Positions 23,735 to 36,967 of a DNA stretch of 64,000 nt are shown here, one piece after another. The notes under the pieces are model-generated. The model did no database searches, was not told the origin of the DNA, and saw only the letters and a list, made by a program, of their open reading frames with translations. Position 1 is the stretch's first letter, and the number at the start of each line of letters is the position of its first letter. The stretch is from Lumbricus terrestris (taxonomy: Eukaryota > Annelida > Clitellata > Crassiclitellata > Lumbricidae): positions 2,757,367-2,821,366 of the forward strand of contig OX457043.1 of the NCBI GenBank assembly GCA_949752735.1, in the 5' to 3' direction. A program made the translations under genes and the position numbers.

Positions 23735-26219
23735 GAGTTTCAGGCGATGTAGTCAAGAGTCGACGACAACGAACCAAAACGTAGTGGATGACGATGCACA
23801 ATTTACTCGTTATTTAAAGCTAATTGGAGAGTCATCATCAACCAATGGGAGAGGAATTGAAATGACCGAAACATCTGTCAACCGACGTTCACGTGCGATT
23901 TACTCTCAAAATAATCGAAACTTTACTAGCATGTCACTGAAATCTGTTGAACAAATTTTCATGGGCAATCAGCTCTTATCGTCTTATTCTAGCGATCGAT
24001 GCAGCTTTGCCCCTGGATTTGAGATGCCGCAATACCACATTGAAGCGATGGATTTCTTTCCATTCAGTTGTAGGCTATCACAACTTATTCGCTCAAACTT
24101 AACGCTTATTCTCTTTAAATTATCGTGTCTGTTGTGATTCGAACGATTTTGAAGAACTGAAATGGTGGTCACACGTAGATATTTAACATTTTGGTGTTTT
24201 GGCAGCTGTTATTTCAATGTCAAATAATGAATTCGAACCAGTGAAGATAATCAGATAATAGCAGGCTAAGGCAACACTTCAGTCAGCGGTTTTCAACAGT
24301 AAGGTGCTTGGCATTTAGCTGTTGGACAACGCTTTATAAATTTGAAATATACGGCCGAAAATTAAAGTAGACTGACAGACCATTTCCTGCCGGCCCATGG
24401 TCATAGGCGTAACGTTCTATTGTGACGGTGGTGTCCAGTCACCACCACTTTTAAAAGTGGTGGTGACAGTCACCACCACTTTTTGATCCGGCAAGGAAAT
24501 ATTTTTGAGAAACATGAAAGCACAGATTTTTAACGTTGCAACAAATAACGACATCATCATTATTTTTTCTTTCACAACATATGATTAGACTCACATACTA
24601 TATAGGCCTATAGTGCATGCAACATATTTTTTTAAGGTTTATTATTATGATTTTTGAAACAAATGGTGTTTAAATGTGAGCCAACAATTTTCAGCGCAGG
24701 CCTATAGCCTAGAGCTCAAAATAGGGGAGAGCTGAATAATATGAGCCCACGATTAATTTCTGGTCGAGCTTCAAACTTTTTGATTCCTTTCAGCACGTCA
24801 TATCTGTGTGAACTGGTTTCAAAACTCTTCTTCCTATCAAAGACAAATATGGCTTAAAATTTGCGTTTGAATTTGACAAATATTAAACCAGATATTTTAT
24901 ATCTGCGCGAGTAAAAATAAGCCCACAACACCACAACGCTATAGGTTAGCTCTTTCTTACAGAGGTTATAAACCAATTTAATTTTGCCTTTTTTTTACCA
25001 TGATTACATGATTAAAACTATACATATACTTTAAATTTTGCTCATTAATACGACTCTAAATTAATACACGGGGGAGGGACAATAAAAATGAAGCTTGAGA
25101 GCCGCTGGGGTATTGTAACAGGAAACCGAGGAAATAATTGAACTGAGAAGTTGTGTGCCAAGGAATAGTCACCACAACTTTTACGGGGAAAGTTACGCCC
25201 ATGCCCATGGTCGTTTATGGCATTAGGCTTCAATAGCATCGAATGCTGCAGGATGCTTGCTTAGTCTGTTAAAGATGTATGCGAATCGCCTTGTTTCCGA
25301 TCCCACATCTTCAGCATTATTGTAGATCTACCATAATAATTTACTAGTTTTCCTGACACATCATAGGACTCAACATGCTCGACCACCGTGTTGACGCAAA
25401 TTTTAACGGGGCCCTGATGGTCAACCCCGTTTTCCAATGACTCGATCGGTCTGTGAATGGTTAATGCTATTGCATCCAGAGGCGGGTACAGAAATTTTCG
25501 AAGGGGTAATAAAATTTAGGACCTTGACTCTGAAAAAATTGCGTTGGACTTAAGCTAAAAAATCTGATGACCTCTTTTATGTCTTGGAAATATACCAAAG
25601 TACCCTGCAAAAACAGCTGATGAACGTTTTCAGCCATTTATCGACCGAATCTCTTGAACATGTACCATTTTTTTAAACCAAGGCTAAAACAATTATTGAT
25701 CACTTGTTTTTTCATATCCTACTTTCACCTTTTTCCGCTGCATTGGTTTCAAGCTTGTTCAAACCTGATGGGGGGCCCACGTCCCGTGCACATTTCTCAT
25801 GGGGCCATGGCCGAATAAGCCTCAAGATCCGCTTCTGATTGCAGTCGCTGATTTGGGGAGACTGAGGCACTTCATAACCTCTTCAAGTTACTGCGCATCA
25901 TATGAGGAGGAGACCGAGATCTCCTACCGAGGTACTTTCATGAGTGAAGCAAAGAGAAGCCCTAAAAGGCATTGAGAGCAAGAGTCCAAGCCATGAAAGT
26001 GGTCCATGGCAGCCCTGAACGTGGTATCCAGAGGAGATTTCTCCAATAGTAACCTAATGTCAGTAACACGGACCAAGCAGATAGCATTGTCATTGTGGTT
26101 AATCTGCTATCATCAAAACCACAACGCACATCGTCCTTATTTTTAAGAATTAAATCCTCCAATGTTTTAACAATTACGGTCATTTATCTGGCTCAAATGA
26201 TCATTTGTTACTGATACGT
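23735..26219 (-). repeat. Second copy of promoter block without its gene
   Basis: Starts at the base corresponding to 8796 and matches 8796-10560 with about one difference per 60-100 bases, then diverges through about 26090. It includes the TATA-like and CCAAT motifs of the peptide gene, but exon 1 and everything downstream are missing; the promoter points into the truncated iteron element. Confidence 0.75.
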
Positions 26220-27222
26220 CAGGTTCCAGCAATCATTCAATATACACCATGCACCCTCGTCCCTTTGTTTGAGATTCAAAAATCCTAATTCCTGGATTGC
26301 ACTGATTGAACTAAACAAACGATATTCTGTATGAGTATTTCATCAGACACAAAATGCGTTGCACATATTAATCTTTGTGGACATTGACTTCACGGGGAGC
26401 CGTTACCTCAGTTTGTGGTCTCCAACAGAAGTAACATCTTGGCGGATGACTAAGACAATTTTACGTCGTCCTTGATGTCCATAAAGTAACATATGTTGAG
26501 GTTGTTCACGTCTCAGTCTATGCTTCATTGAGCAGAGAAACCAATTCACCATATTAATATCGATCTGTGGACCATATTGCGTCTACAGAGATGAATCATA
26601 ATCGATTGTAATATCAAAATGTCTAGAGCACAAGCTTATTCACGAGCGTTTAATATAATAATCGTTCATTTATCCACATGACTTGAATTTTCCTGATCAT
26701 CATCAACAAATTCTTCAGTGTTTCTCTCCGTCAGGTGTGTAGTGTGAACCGACGATGAAGATTCTCCCAGATGAACCCAATCTTCGACTCTGCGATACCT
26801 CGACACAACAATATTATTTATACAATGATATAAACAGATGCCCTTGCTGTTAATCTTTTGTTGTCGATTTTTTCCACACGGCCAATGTCAAGTCGGTCTT
26901 CTCTTTCTGATCTTATCTAACAGTGTTTCACTCTGTTGAAATTCATTCCATGTTACTTCGTCACGAAGCCTGTCTCGTCTACAAGCTTCCTCGTAGGCCT
27001 ATACTTCTTTTCCAGCTCAATTCCTCCGCTAGAAGCCTCTTTCCGTCATCCCTCCATGTCACCAACACTAACATCCATACATCAGTGCTTGAGTCTCAGT
27101 CGAATGTTCTACACAGTTTTATTTTTATCTTGTTCGTCCTCCACATCCTATACTGTAGTAGGCTTATACTGTAGTAGGCTATTCATCTTCTAAACATTGC
27201 GGATGCTAGATCCGTTCTGCTT
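26220..27222. repeat. Block R, copy e
   Basis: Block R lacking the Arg-rich insert and the hAT MITE present in copy c. Closest to copy b (886-1860). No gene. Confidence 0.6.
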
Positions 27223-27230
27223 TTTATATA

Positions 27231-28129
27231 ATACTAGAGCTGGGGTACCCGGCGTTGCCCGGGAAATTTAGGATTCGACCCGGTCTGGCCACAACCCCAC
27301 CACACCACACCCCACCACTCCGACCTCCACCGGTACGCCACCCGTGAAATTTTGACTTTCGGGGAAAAATCCCTCCCCCAATTTTCGTCACTCCTCCCCC
27401 ACCCCACAACACGCCACCACTAACTCCGACCTCCAACGGTACGCCACCCGTGAAATTTTGTTTTTCGAGGAAAAAATTAGCCCCTCAAATTTCCCCCATC
27501 CCTTTCCTACCTTCCCCCCCCCACAACACGCCACCACTAACTCCGAGCTCCATCGCCACCCGTGAATTTTTGGTTTTTGGGAAATTTTTTACCCTCCACA
27601 ATCCGCCCCACCCTGGCTCCCTAGCTGGGTCACCCGGCGTTGCCCGGAAAATTTAGAAATCAACCCGCTCCTGCCACAGCCCAACCACACCCACAACACC
27701 ACCCACACCACACTCCGACCTTCACCGGTACGCCACCCGAGAAATTAGGGTTTTCGGGCAAATTTTCTCTTCTTAGCCCCCCTCCACCCCCTCCACCCTC
27801 TCATCCCACCGCCTCCCCTCACCCCCTCAGCCCCCCCGCTAAACACCTTTAACACATTAAACACCTCTAAAACGGTTGTCAACCGCTGCCTTTATACGCA
27901 CATGCATGGGCCCCGAAAGAAAAGTGCTGTCATAAGCTTGAAAGGGCAAAGACCAACAGGGAAAATGAGTGTTTTTGGCTCCCCACTCTGGCCCCCATGG
28001 CGGCAGAGATTCGCGAACCCCTCCTCTACGCGTCGGATGCCGGGGCGGACACAGTAGTGATGGTTTGGAGTGAAAAGCTCAACAACTGTGGAAATGCATT
28101 CCGGTCAAACAGACGGAATCTTCTCTTAA
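27231..28129. mobile_element. 899-bp GC-rich insertion, unclassified retroelement-like
   Basis: Absent from the paralogous site at 1836-1843. Flanked by TTTATATA (27223-27230 and 28130-28137), the empty site reading TTTATGTA. The head contains the palindromic ACCCGGCGTTGCCCGGG; a second, slightly different head begins 385 bp later (27624), so it is a partial tandem. Between and after are four CGCCACCCGTGAAATTTT-type units. A head-to-tail partial copy suggests a Penelope-like element, but I see no coding evidence. Confidence 0.6.
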
Positions 28130-28139
28130 TTTATATAGA

Positions 28140-28602
28140 TTTTGAATGGTGTTCAACACCACTCATTCATTATGCAGATTATAAAGCGAACTTTCTAGGT
28201 AACTACTCAGGACCGCTAACAACCTAGCCCCAGCTAAAAAAAAAAGACGGCTCTAAGGTTGAGATAACCCCACCTGAGCAAACCCTTTATATAAGGCGTT
28301 GAAACAGTAGGAGCCCGTTTCATTGCCACGAACTCCAAAAACAGAGGTGCTGCCTAATCTTCGTACGTATACATACCTCGTGACTTTTCCAGATCCGTTT
28401 TACCCAGTCTCACCATCCTCTCTTTATGTTTGCCAACGGTAATTGCTTGGCTTTCTGTTTTGGGATCAAACCTGTAGTTGCAAGATTCTCATAACAGGAA
28501 GTTCGTAAATATTAGTGACTACGTCGCTATTTCCCCTGCCTGGGTTATAATATTATCTGTCGCTTCACCGTGGAATAGGCAATGAGTCAAGAGAAATGAT
28601 AT
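28140..28602. other. Non-coding, paralogous to 1861-2311
   Basis: Diverged copy of the first unit. Ends in the ATAT target copy of the transposon that follows. Nothing else recognised. Confidence 0.5.
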
Positions 28603-30336
28603 GGGTGAATATTTGAAAACCGGTAATTTTAGGTGCTCCATACAAGACAAAAAAGTTGTGATTTTTATTGTCAAAACTTACATAAATCGAAGTGCAAATA
28701 TAGTTCTAAGATATTAAAAACATGATTCATAACGGATATGCCCTAGAACCCCCATGAGCATCGTTTTGAAAATGGTAGGTGTAGCACACCATGTCAACAC
28801 CGCAACCGCATAATGTCAACACCGCAACCAATTAAAAATGTTAGTAAACAAGCTGAATAACAAACATTTATTTGCAATTTAATAGTCCAATAAAAACTGC
28901 ATGACATGGGAAAAAGTAATATAATGTGAAATGAAAATGAATATCTTCAGATTATCATAAAAATTATAGGAACAACATAAGTTTAGGACCAAAATGTCAA
29001 CACCGCAACCGACTGGAATCAATTCTAAACTGTCATAGAAATAATGATCATGTAATAATAATGCACATCAAAGCTATTGCATAAATACATAAGTAAGCCA
29101 GCCGTTATTAACAATAGCTTAAAATATTTATTCTGAACAAAAATGTTTAGGTAACAGAAGAAAGCAACAGTCGGCTAATGTCGGCAAACTGCAAGACATA
29201 AAATAATTTAGATAAAGAACATCGGACCCCAGCACTAAAGACTAGGCCTACTTTGTTTCATGCTGCTGAAATGCAGTGTAGGCCTATAAGCCAGTTATTT
29301 CACATCATAAGAACTGAAACAACAGGTAAATAAAAACTGAACACAGCATAACTGCTTTAAATAATATATTACAAACCAAATTTTAACAAAATAGCAGGGT
29401 ATGGTTACTGAATTGGATAAAATTTGACTTAGAGTTAACTGGTAGCCAGACTCTACTACTAGAACAATGTGAAAACACAATAGTTACTCATGTTAAGAGT
29501 CACTGAAACCCTAGCAACTGAGTAAGTGTCAAAGCCGCGACCACGAAGTCACCACCGCGACTGCCTGCTTTGGTTGCGGTGGTGACGGTTGCGGTGGTGA
29601 CAAATTGTTTAAAGTTTAAATTTAGGCCAACCCCGCTTGACGCGCGTACACAATGATAGGTCAGGTCTCATCTGTACTTGTTTGCGATTTGATACATGAC
29701 AAATAATTTTTTTTAATATGTGTGGTATGCCTGCATTGTTGGTTGCGGTGGTGACCTTCAATAAACATACGCGTGACGGTTATCCGACATTTATTCCTAA
29801 TAAACTGTTTTAAATTATCGTAAATTACATTTACAATACGGGATCGGCTAGTGAAGACGCAGGAGATTCAATGTAGCAGTGCGCAGGCGTAATCAACATA
29901 CGCGAGGCAGTACTAATAGGTGTGCACCAGCTGCGGTTGCGGTGTTGACATAGAAAATTGAAAGTATGTTACAGACTTTTTAAAAAATATTTAACACTGA
30001 AAACCTATCCCTGAAGATTAATTCTGTACCCACTATGATGACAAATTATAATCTCTATTAAATGGTCACAAAAGTTTGTAAAATTATTCAAATGCATGAT
30101 CTACTACTTGTAATTAAAAATGATGAACCTACCTTGGATACAGGTTGCGGTCGTGACATTTTTGGCTTTTCTTTCAATAAATCAATATAATATATAAATA
30201 TCAAAATTTGGTTTTTGAAGAAATAGATCTGCTCAATTAATACCTATTTAATGGTGTTTCGCTTTTCAAAATATGTTAACCCGATTTTTATTTAGCTTGA
30301 TGAAACTTAAAATTACCGGTTTTCAAATATTCACCC
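28603..30336. mobile_element. 1734-bp non-autonomous DNA transposon with mirror-image iterons
   Basis: Perfect inverted ends of 29 bp starting GGGTGAATATTTGAAAACCG. ATAT flanks both sides (28599-28602, 30337-30340) and occurs once at the empty site 2308-2311; TA with one base more of end repeat is equally possible. The interior has ten copies of a 15-mer. Five read GTCAACACCGCAACC-like: 28793, 28815, 28996, 29528, 29548. Five read as its complement: 29572, 29587, 29741, 29935, 30143. The orientation flips once, at about 29567. No transposase frame. Superfamily unassigned. Confidence 0.9.
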
Positions 30337-30545
30337 ATATAGCGAGATTGATGCACAGACATGCAGACATGCAAAGACTGTGACAGATACAGTATGGTAG
30401 ACATACAGAAAGAGTCACATACACAGTGAGAGACAAACAGAGAGGGAGACAGAGACAATGACTGAGACAGAGACAAAGACAAACAGAGACAAACAGCGAC
30501 GGAGATAAACATAGAGAGACAGAGACAGACAGAGAGAGACAGAGT

Positions 30546-30651
<106 letters not shown>

Positions 30652-32017
30652 TAGGGAGGGAAGGAGGGAGGGACGGAGAATGTCAAGAGTTGCCATTAGG
30701 GTAGGGTCAGGGACAATGCTGTCCTGGGAACAGTATACTCCTGAGATTGGAAGCGCCGTTCAACTGTATGCTCGATGTCTTCAGAGGCACACGGGTCATC
30801 CGTAATCGTAATCTCCAAATTTCTAAGGCGCCACTTAAAAGCCAAGCGCGAGGCACCAGCTTATACACGAGCGCTGCGTTGAGTCAAAAGAGTTGTTAAT
30901 TGATCGATGATTCGATTTCGTCGTTCAACTCTTCATTAAATGTGCGAAACATGTTGTTCGTTGGTCTAACCGTGACCCTCTGTCATGGGCCATGAGAGGG
31001 TAATGGTCATACCGTCTAATTTAAAACGACACTCGCATACTTAATCAGCCTCTCCTATACCTGTCTGTCTGTCTGCCTGTATGTCTGCCTGTGTGTTTGT
31101 ATGTCTATCTGGCTTCCTATCTGTCATTCTACTACGTAATTATGTGTGGTTCGTCTAAATGAAATTTACGTCTCTATTCCAGCTTGTCTATCAATTTTGT
31201 CAGGTCAACCTCTCTGTTTGTGATTATGGTCATTCTTTCATTCACTCATTCGTTCAAAGCATTTGCATAGCGTCTTTAGCGTGTCTTCAAGTCCCGTATG
31301 ACTTACGTGCTTTGTAGGCTGCAATTGAACGCCGTGTACTGCAGGCTGTCTGTTCTGTTAGTAGGTAAGTTTGATGTTAATTAAGATTGTTGCATAAAAC
31401 GTACAACAATAATTTGTACATGTAAAGCATAGTGCGTTTGCAGGCGTTGCATTAAAGAAAAATATTAAAATATTATTACTAATAATAATATGTTCGTCCG
31501 TAAATCAGTCTCTTCGTCTGCATCATTCTGTGTGACATGCACATTGCACATAACCTTAACTTGGCGTTGGATGGACCTGCAAGAAAGAAAATTAGCGATT
31601 GTGGTACATTTCCAATTGTTTCTCATTGTCAACTCTTCCATCAGTGGCGTAGCCAGGAATTTATGATGGGGAAGTTGGTTTTTTTTAGGCCTATGGCCTG
31701 GCCGGATGCCCCTTCTGACAAAATCAGTGCTTGCAGTACATTTCCAATTCTTTTCCCTATGTCTCGAACAACTCTTAATTAATTAATTGACGACTTCTAT
31801 CATTGGCACATCCACAGTTAAAAAGGTGTGATTTAAGCGACTTATGCAATGGCCTGCTAGTATAGCCTCAACGTCAATCGCAGAGCAAATGGAAGGTCAT
31901 TATTAGATGGCGGGGTCCACGATCGATCAGGTTCGGCGATGTATGGTAGAAGCGTGAGCTCGCGGAAACAAAAGCTCCCCGCCCTTCGTTGCCGACCAGC
32001 GAAGAGCTCGACGGGCT
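30652..32017. other. Non-coding; diverged copy of 2630-3985
   Basis: No gene. Includes a CTGTCTGCCTGT repeat near 31065 and a truncated CAGTGGCGTAGCCAGG end at 31642-31657. Similarity to the first unit jumps to near identity at about 32018. Confidence 0.5.
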
Positions 32018-32920
32018 GTAATGTCAGAGACAGGTCAACAAAGATTAGACAGGCATGAAAGCATCGCCAGACAAACGCAGAAACACGGTCGGAGATGCGC
32101 AGAGAAACAGGAATGTCTAGTGAAGGAAGTCACGAATTGTAGACAGACGAGACGGGGCATATTTAGAAGTGCGGCCAACTAGGCGGTCAGTTGAACGATC
32201 AACTCGATGGTAATGGCGTCCAATTAGCTCAAGTGATCGACGTATGAGTTTCTTCTGCCTTGGTCGTTGCGCTTTTTCCATCTCATTCACGGCTTCTTCT
32301 GCATAGGCTGCTACCCATTCTTTTTAGTCTGCACCCGCTGCTTTTTCATGTGCTAGTCCTACTGCGGTTTCATCCACCTCCAACGCCTTTCAATCTACAT
32401 CCGCGACGGATTCTTCTAAGGAATTCCGACTCAAGAAAGTGTGCTATAAGATCGTTAGGAAGAAGGTGAAGATGTTCTGATCGCACTAAAAGGATATAGC
32501 GTAGGGAAGTCGTGACTAAAAGCAACTGGAATCAGGGAAGCTCAGCTTATGAAATACCCGTACTTATGCGACATGAGGGATTCGCGGGAACCTCTAAACG
32601 GTTGTGGATTTAGGCCAATGTTAACCTCTGTCGTAATTTTTGAAAGAATGCGACGGCAAATAATGCAAATAACTATATTCAACTTCTCCTTAGTAGGACC
32701 CACGGATGCAATCATGGGTGCATCGATAATCAGCATAATCGTAATCGTAATCACCAAAGCGCTAGGCCTACTCGAAAGGCAAGCGCGGGGCACCAGCTTA
32801 TTCACGAGCGCACATGTGACTTAGCATAAAAGACCAAGAGAATATCTCGAAGAAGGAATTAAAGATAAAAGGTCAAACAGCAATCAGCAAACTTCATTTA
32901 AATACAATGATACTTATAAA

Positions 32921-34720
32921 CCCTATGACGCACACCTTCCGCGCCAACGCATATAGCACACCTTGGGTCCAATTGACCCCACCGATAACATGGGTTGAAA
33001 TTATATCAATTAAATAGAACTTGGGAATGAATGACTGAAATTTATGTTGTATATAGCACATGCACTCATGGAACATGTTTGTGTCAATATATATAGACCT
33101 AAGATTAACCTTAGGGCTACCAAAGGTGGTGCTATCCATAAATGTTTAAATTTTTCCAAAATCAAACTTGTTTCATATGGAATTTTTTGACATTTTAAGT
33201 TATTTTAGGGGGTTCATTTACACACATTTTGAGGTGAGATTTGTGATGATACCCATTACCGTTCAAAAGTTATACCCGATATACCCAGGGCACCAAGAGG
33301 GGTGTGGAAACTACCCACTTAGATTATCGACTATATTATCTTATCCCTCATTTATAATAAAAAGAAAAACATTATAGCATTTTATAGAGGGAATGTTGCG
33401 CCACATTGTCATACTAAATAATTTGTCTTTTCATTCCCGAAGATTTGAAGTTTGCTCTATCATTTTCACCAGTGGCGTAGCCAGAAAAAATTACAGGTTG
33501 CCATATTATGTTTGTATGTATGTATGTATGTATGTATGTATGTATGTATGTATGTATGTATGTATGTATGTATGTATGTATGTATGTATGTATGTATGTA
33601 TGTATGTATGTATGTATGTGTGTATGTATGTATGTATGTATGTATGCATGTCTGTATGTATGTAATTGTAATTGTAATTGTAATTGTAATTGAACACTTG
33701 TATAACGCCGCTCACAGATTCAGTAGCGCTCCCGATCCAAAGTTAGCACTGTCGCTACGAATAGTATAGTTTTCAGGCTCTTCCTAAACAAAGGGAGAGA
33801 GAGGCTGAGAAGCTCAAGACGTAGTTTATGTGGAAGACGGTTCCAGCAGGAGGGGTCAACATAGGCAAAGCTCCTGGACTGGGCAGTAGCCCCACGCATG
33901 CGAGGAACAACAAGGAGGCCATTGGCTGCCGAACGAAGGGCAGAGCGACCGGGGAGAGAGGAGACCTGAATACAGAAAGAACGGAGGTAGGAGGGAGCAA
34001 CCCCAAGAAGAGAATTGCGCATAACTGTCAAAATTTTGAACTCAATGCGTTGTGGTACAGGAAGCCAATGAAGAGTGTCCCGAATAAAGACTGAAGACCA
34101 GCAATTAGGCGAGCATGTATGTATGTATGTATGTATGTATGTATGTATGTATGTATGTATGTATGTATGTATGTATGTATGTAGGTATGTAAGTATGTAT
34201 GTATGTATGTATGTATGTATGTATGTATGTATGTATGTATGTATGTATGTATGTATGTATGTATGTATGTATGTATGTATGTATGTATGTATGTATGTAT
34301 GTATGTATGTATGTATGTATGTATGTATGTATGTATGTATGTATGTATGTATGTATGTATGTATGTATATACATACATGCATACAATGGTTGGGGCAGTG
34401 GTGAGGTAATGGTAGGGGTTATGGGCCGAGGGGTTTCCAGTTCCCATTATGCTATTGTCGATGCACCATGGACCTATCAATGCTGAAGCCTGGGGTCCGT
34501 TGGACCCCAGGTATGCTAAATATGCCCTATGTGTCTTTCTAATTTTTTTTCCAAATTAACCAGTGGTGCTACAGTCTCCCAATGTCTTTTTACATGTAGG
34601 GGGATGAATATTTGAGGAGTTCGAATTATTTCAGATTTTTAGTATTTATATCAATAAAGATATTCAAGGTTTTGCACCTCTGTGGTGGGGTCCAATGGAC
34701 CCCAGGTGTGCGTCATAGGG
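32921..34720. mobile_element. piggyBac-like element F, copy 2
   Basis: Same ends and the same TAAA / TTAA flanks as 4894-6713. It is 20 bp shorter through microsatellite changes, with (ATGT)n at 33508-33665 and (TGTA)n at 34116-34372. Confidence 0.65.
33693..34116 (-). pseudogene. LINE reverse transcriptase C-terminal fragment, copy 2
   Basis: Duplicate of 5662-6085 with the same HWLPVPQRIEFK and CWNRLP landmarks; stop at 33720. Arose by the segmental duplication, not by a new insertion. Confidence 0.85.
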
Positions 34721-34976
34721 TTAATATCACAAGCGATCGATCAACCTGATCGTCTTCAATATATCTGTGGCTAATTCAGGTATCACACATGCGACTAAGC
34801 GGTTTTTGCACAAACTTGAGCATTATTATTATCATGACCCTAAGTTGTCGCAACTCATCCCTACAAATTATTACTTTAGCTTCTCAACCTTTTGATCATC
34901 GATTCTGTAGGCCTTTGATATCAGTCGCACTCTTGTTTTGTGAAGAAGCTGTATTGAGAGGCGCTATTTAAATTTG

Positions 34977-35057
34977 CAGCTGCAATAGAAAACAATTCCA
35001 AATGCCAGTCCTGAGTAATTCAGGACAGACAAGTGGAATTATTTTCTAGTGCAGCTG
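34977..35057. ncRNA. Conserved hairpin, copy 2
   Basis: Duplicate of the 38-base-arm hairpin at 6970-7050; same arms and loop. Confidence 0.45.
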
Positions 35058-35573
35058 TTCAACACTGAGCTTCGTTATGAAAGAAAAGCGTCATCTATGT
35101 CCACGTTTGCATTGGACGTTAACTCCCTTGGGGACCGAAAAAGCAAGACTTAATTCGGTCTTGCTGTTTTAATCTGTGAATGTTATGCGTTTGAGAATAA
35201 AATATACAAATTGAATGATCCAAGCTTTTAATTTATCCGAAACGTTTCCAACGCAAACATTAAAATTTTCTTCTGCGGAGAGCAACAAGCGAGAAAGCAG
35301 ATAATTACAGACGATATTGTTGACTTTGCGAACAAAGTAAAATATGAAGGTATAGTTATAAGTCTCTTATTTTTCTTGGATAGAATATTGAAGAGAATTG
35401 CCAAGCTACTATTCCTACTAGAGGTATTGCAAAATGCACAAGTTATTATTTTTCAAGACAAGATCTATTAAGCGCGGTGTCATCGATAATTTTGTCTATC
35501 AAGCAATAATTTTCTGAGGATTATTTTCCCGGTCGGATTTTCCGCAGGTCTACGCCTCTGCGTTTCCTCCGCT

Positions 35574-36772
35574 TTACCAATCTCCGATCCCAACTTCCTT
35601 CTGCTGCACCCTTGCTTGTGCCACCGGTTCGTCTACGTCAGGTGCTGTCTGAATGAAGGACTCCTGATGTTCTGCATCTTGTTTCCTGTCCGCGTTTAAC
35701 AGCGGAGTGAAGGCTGCAAACAGAAATTAAGGAAAGCAAGCACAAATTAAAAAAACTTTGAGGCGTAGCCTATTTCGGATTAAACAGGGCATTAAACTGT
35801 GCTAATTAGGATCAGCATTTCGCAAAGCGATACCGTCTGTCGAAATTTCAATGAAGAAATGTGACATCGTCGTGAATCTGTCCATCCCAGATTCTTGGCT
35901 GCATTTTAAGAACGTTTGTAGCCTAAGTGCGTTTGAAGTTACTGTGCCATACGCAACGCTCTACTTTCTCAATGACACAACGCGTACAAAACGCCGGCTT
36001 ACAGTTTTGCTCTAGAACGATTAAAGCTGTCTTTAGAACTTGGAGCTTGTGATTATGATTCCAGGTAATTCCTATTAAATAGGGTCTCTTCGCATCCTCC
36101 TAGTAATCAGGTAACATTATGTGTAACAAAGTTGTCACTTATTATTGTCGAGAGACGCGCTAAGGATCTTCGCATGGCGACGGACTAAAGGAGGACTGAA
36201 CCCTGCTCTTTTACCCGCCGGAGTCAGCAGATGTAGGCTACCTGGAGTTCTCTTGTGTTCGCTGTGGAAGCTAAGAAGACAGGGAGTGCCATTGCAGAGC
36301 AAAAAGGGATTCCATGGCCGCAGTTCTTGGAACACTTTACGTCATTTCTCGCTCCACTGTAACCCATCCCGAATTGTAATTATTTTCATTTTTGACCCGA
36401 GTTAAATGTGAATTTTCTTTAAATTTTCGGACCTAATTATTATTATAACTACCTGCGTCAGTGTAGTCATGATCATGATCATGATTACACATCAATTGTG
36501 CTCATTTCAAAACTCATGCTACCACCACCACCACCACTACAACGACTATTGCCACTACTACTGCCATCATCATCATCACCATCGACGTCGTCGTCGTCGC
36601 GGTCGTCGTGATTATCATCATCATCATTATCATCAACATCATAAGCATCATTATAATAGTCATATGTATTTTCTCATAAATTTAATATAACGTCGTTACT
36701 ACTTAAGGCGACTGAGCCTATACCTGCAAGCATGACCAGCATGCCAAACAGAATGTAGATCTTCGGTGACAT
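35574..36772 (-). CDS. Two-exon secreted peptide gene, copy 2
   Basis: Exon 1 coding 36724-36772 and exon 2 35574-35713, joined by the same GTATAG donor and TTTGCAG acceptor. The 62-residue product is identical to that of copy 1: signal MSPKIYILFGMLVMLA, mature peptide ending QKEVGIGDW. Exons, intron triplet repeats, promoter and downstream region are all duplicated, so both copies could be expressed. Identity at this level implies a very recent duplication, gene conversion, or an assembly artefact. Confidence 0.75.
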
Positions 36773-36802
36773 CTTGCAGACGTTCCTGGAAAGCAGCTGA
36801 AC

Positions 36803-36967
36803 GAGTTTCAGGCGATGTAGTCAAGAGTCGACGACAACGAACCAAAACGTAGTGGATGACGATGCACAATTTACTCGTTATTTAAAGCTAATTGGAGAGT
36901 CATCATCAACCAATGGGAGAGGAATTGAAATGACCGAAACATCTGTCAACCGACGTTCACGTGCGAT
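36803..36967 (-). promoter_or_regulatory. Promoter of peptide gene copy 2
   Basis: Duplicate of 8796-8960, with the TATA-like TTTAAATAA near 36878-36887 and inverted CCAAT near 36908-36917. Confidence 0.6.

Noticed and set aside
27450..27852. Proline-rich frames in the 899 bp insertion
   Set aside because: They arise from C-rich repeated sequence, overlap in different frames and lack conservation between the two heads.
28793..30157. CRISPR-like array of 15-mers
   Set aside because: Units are short, irregularly spaced, switch orientation once and lie within perfect inverted ends in a eukaryotic genome.
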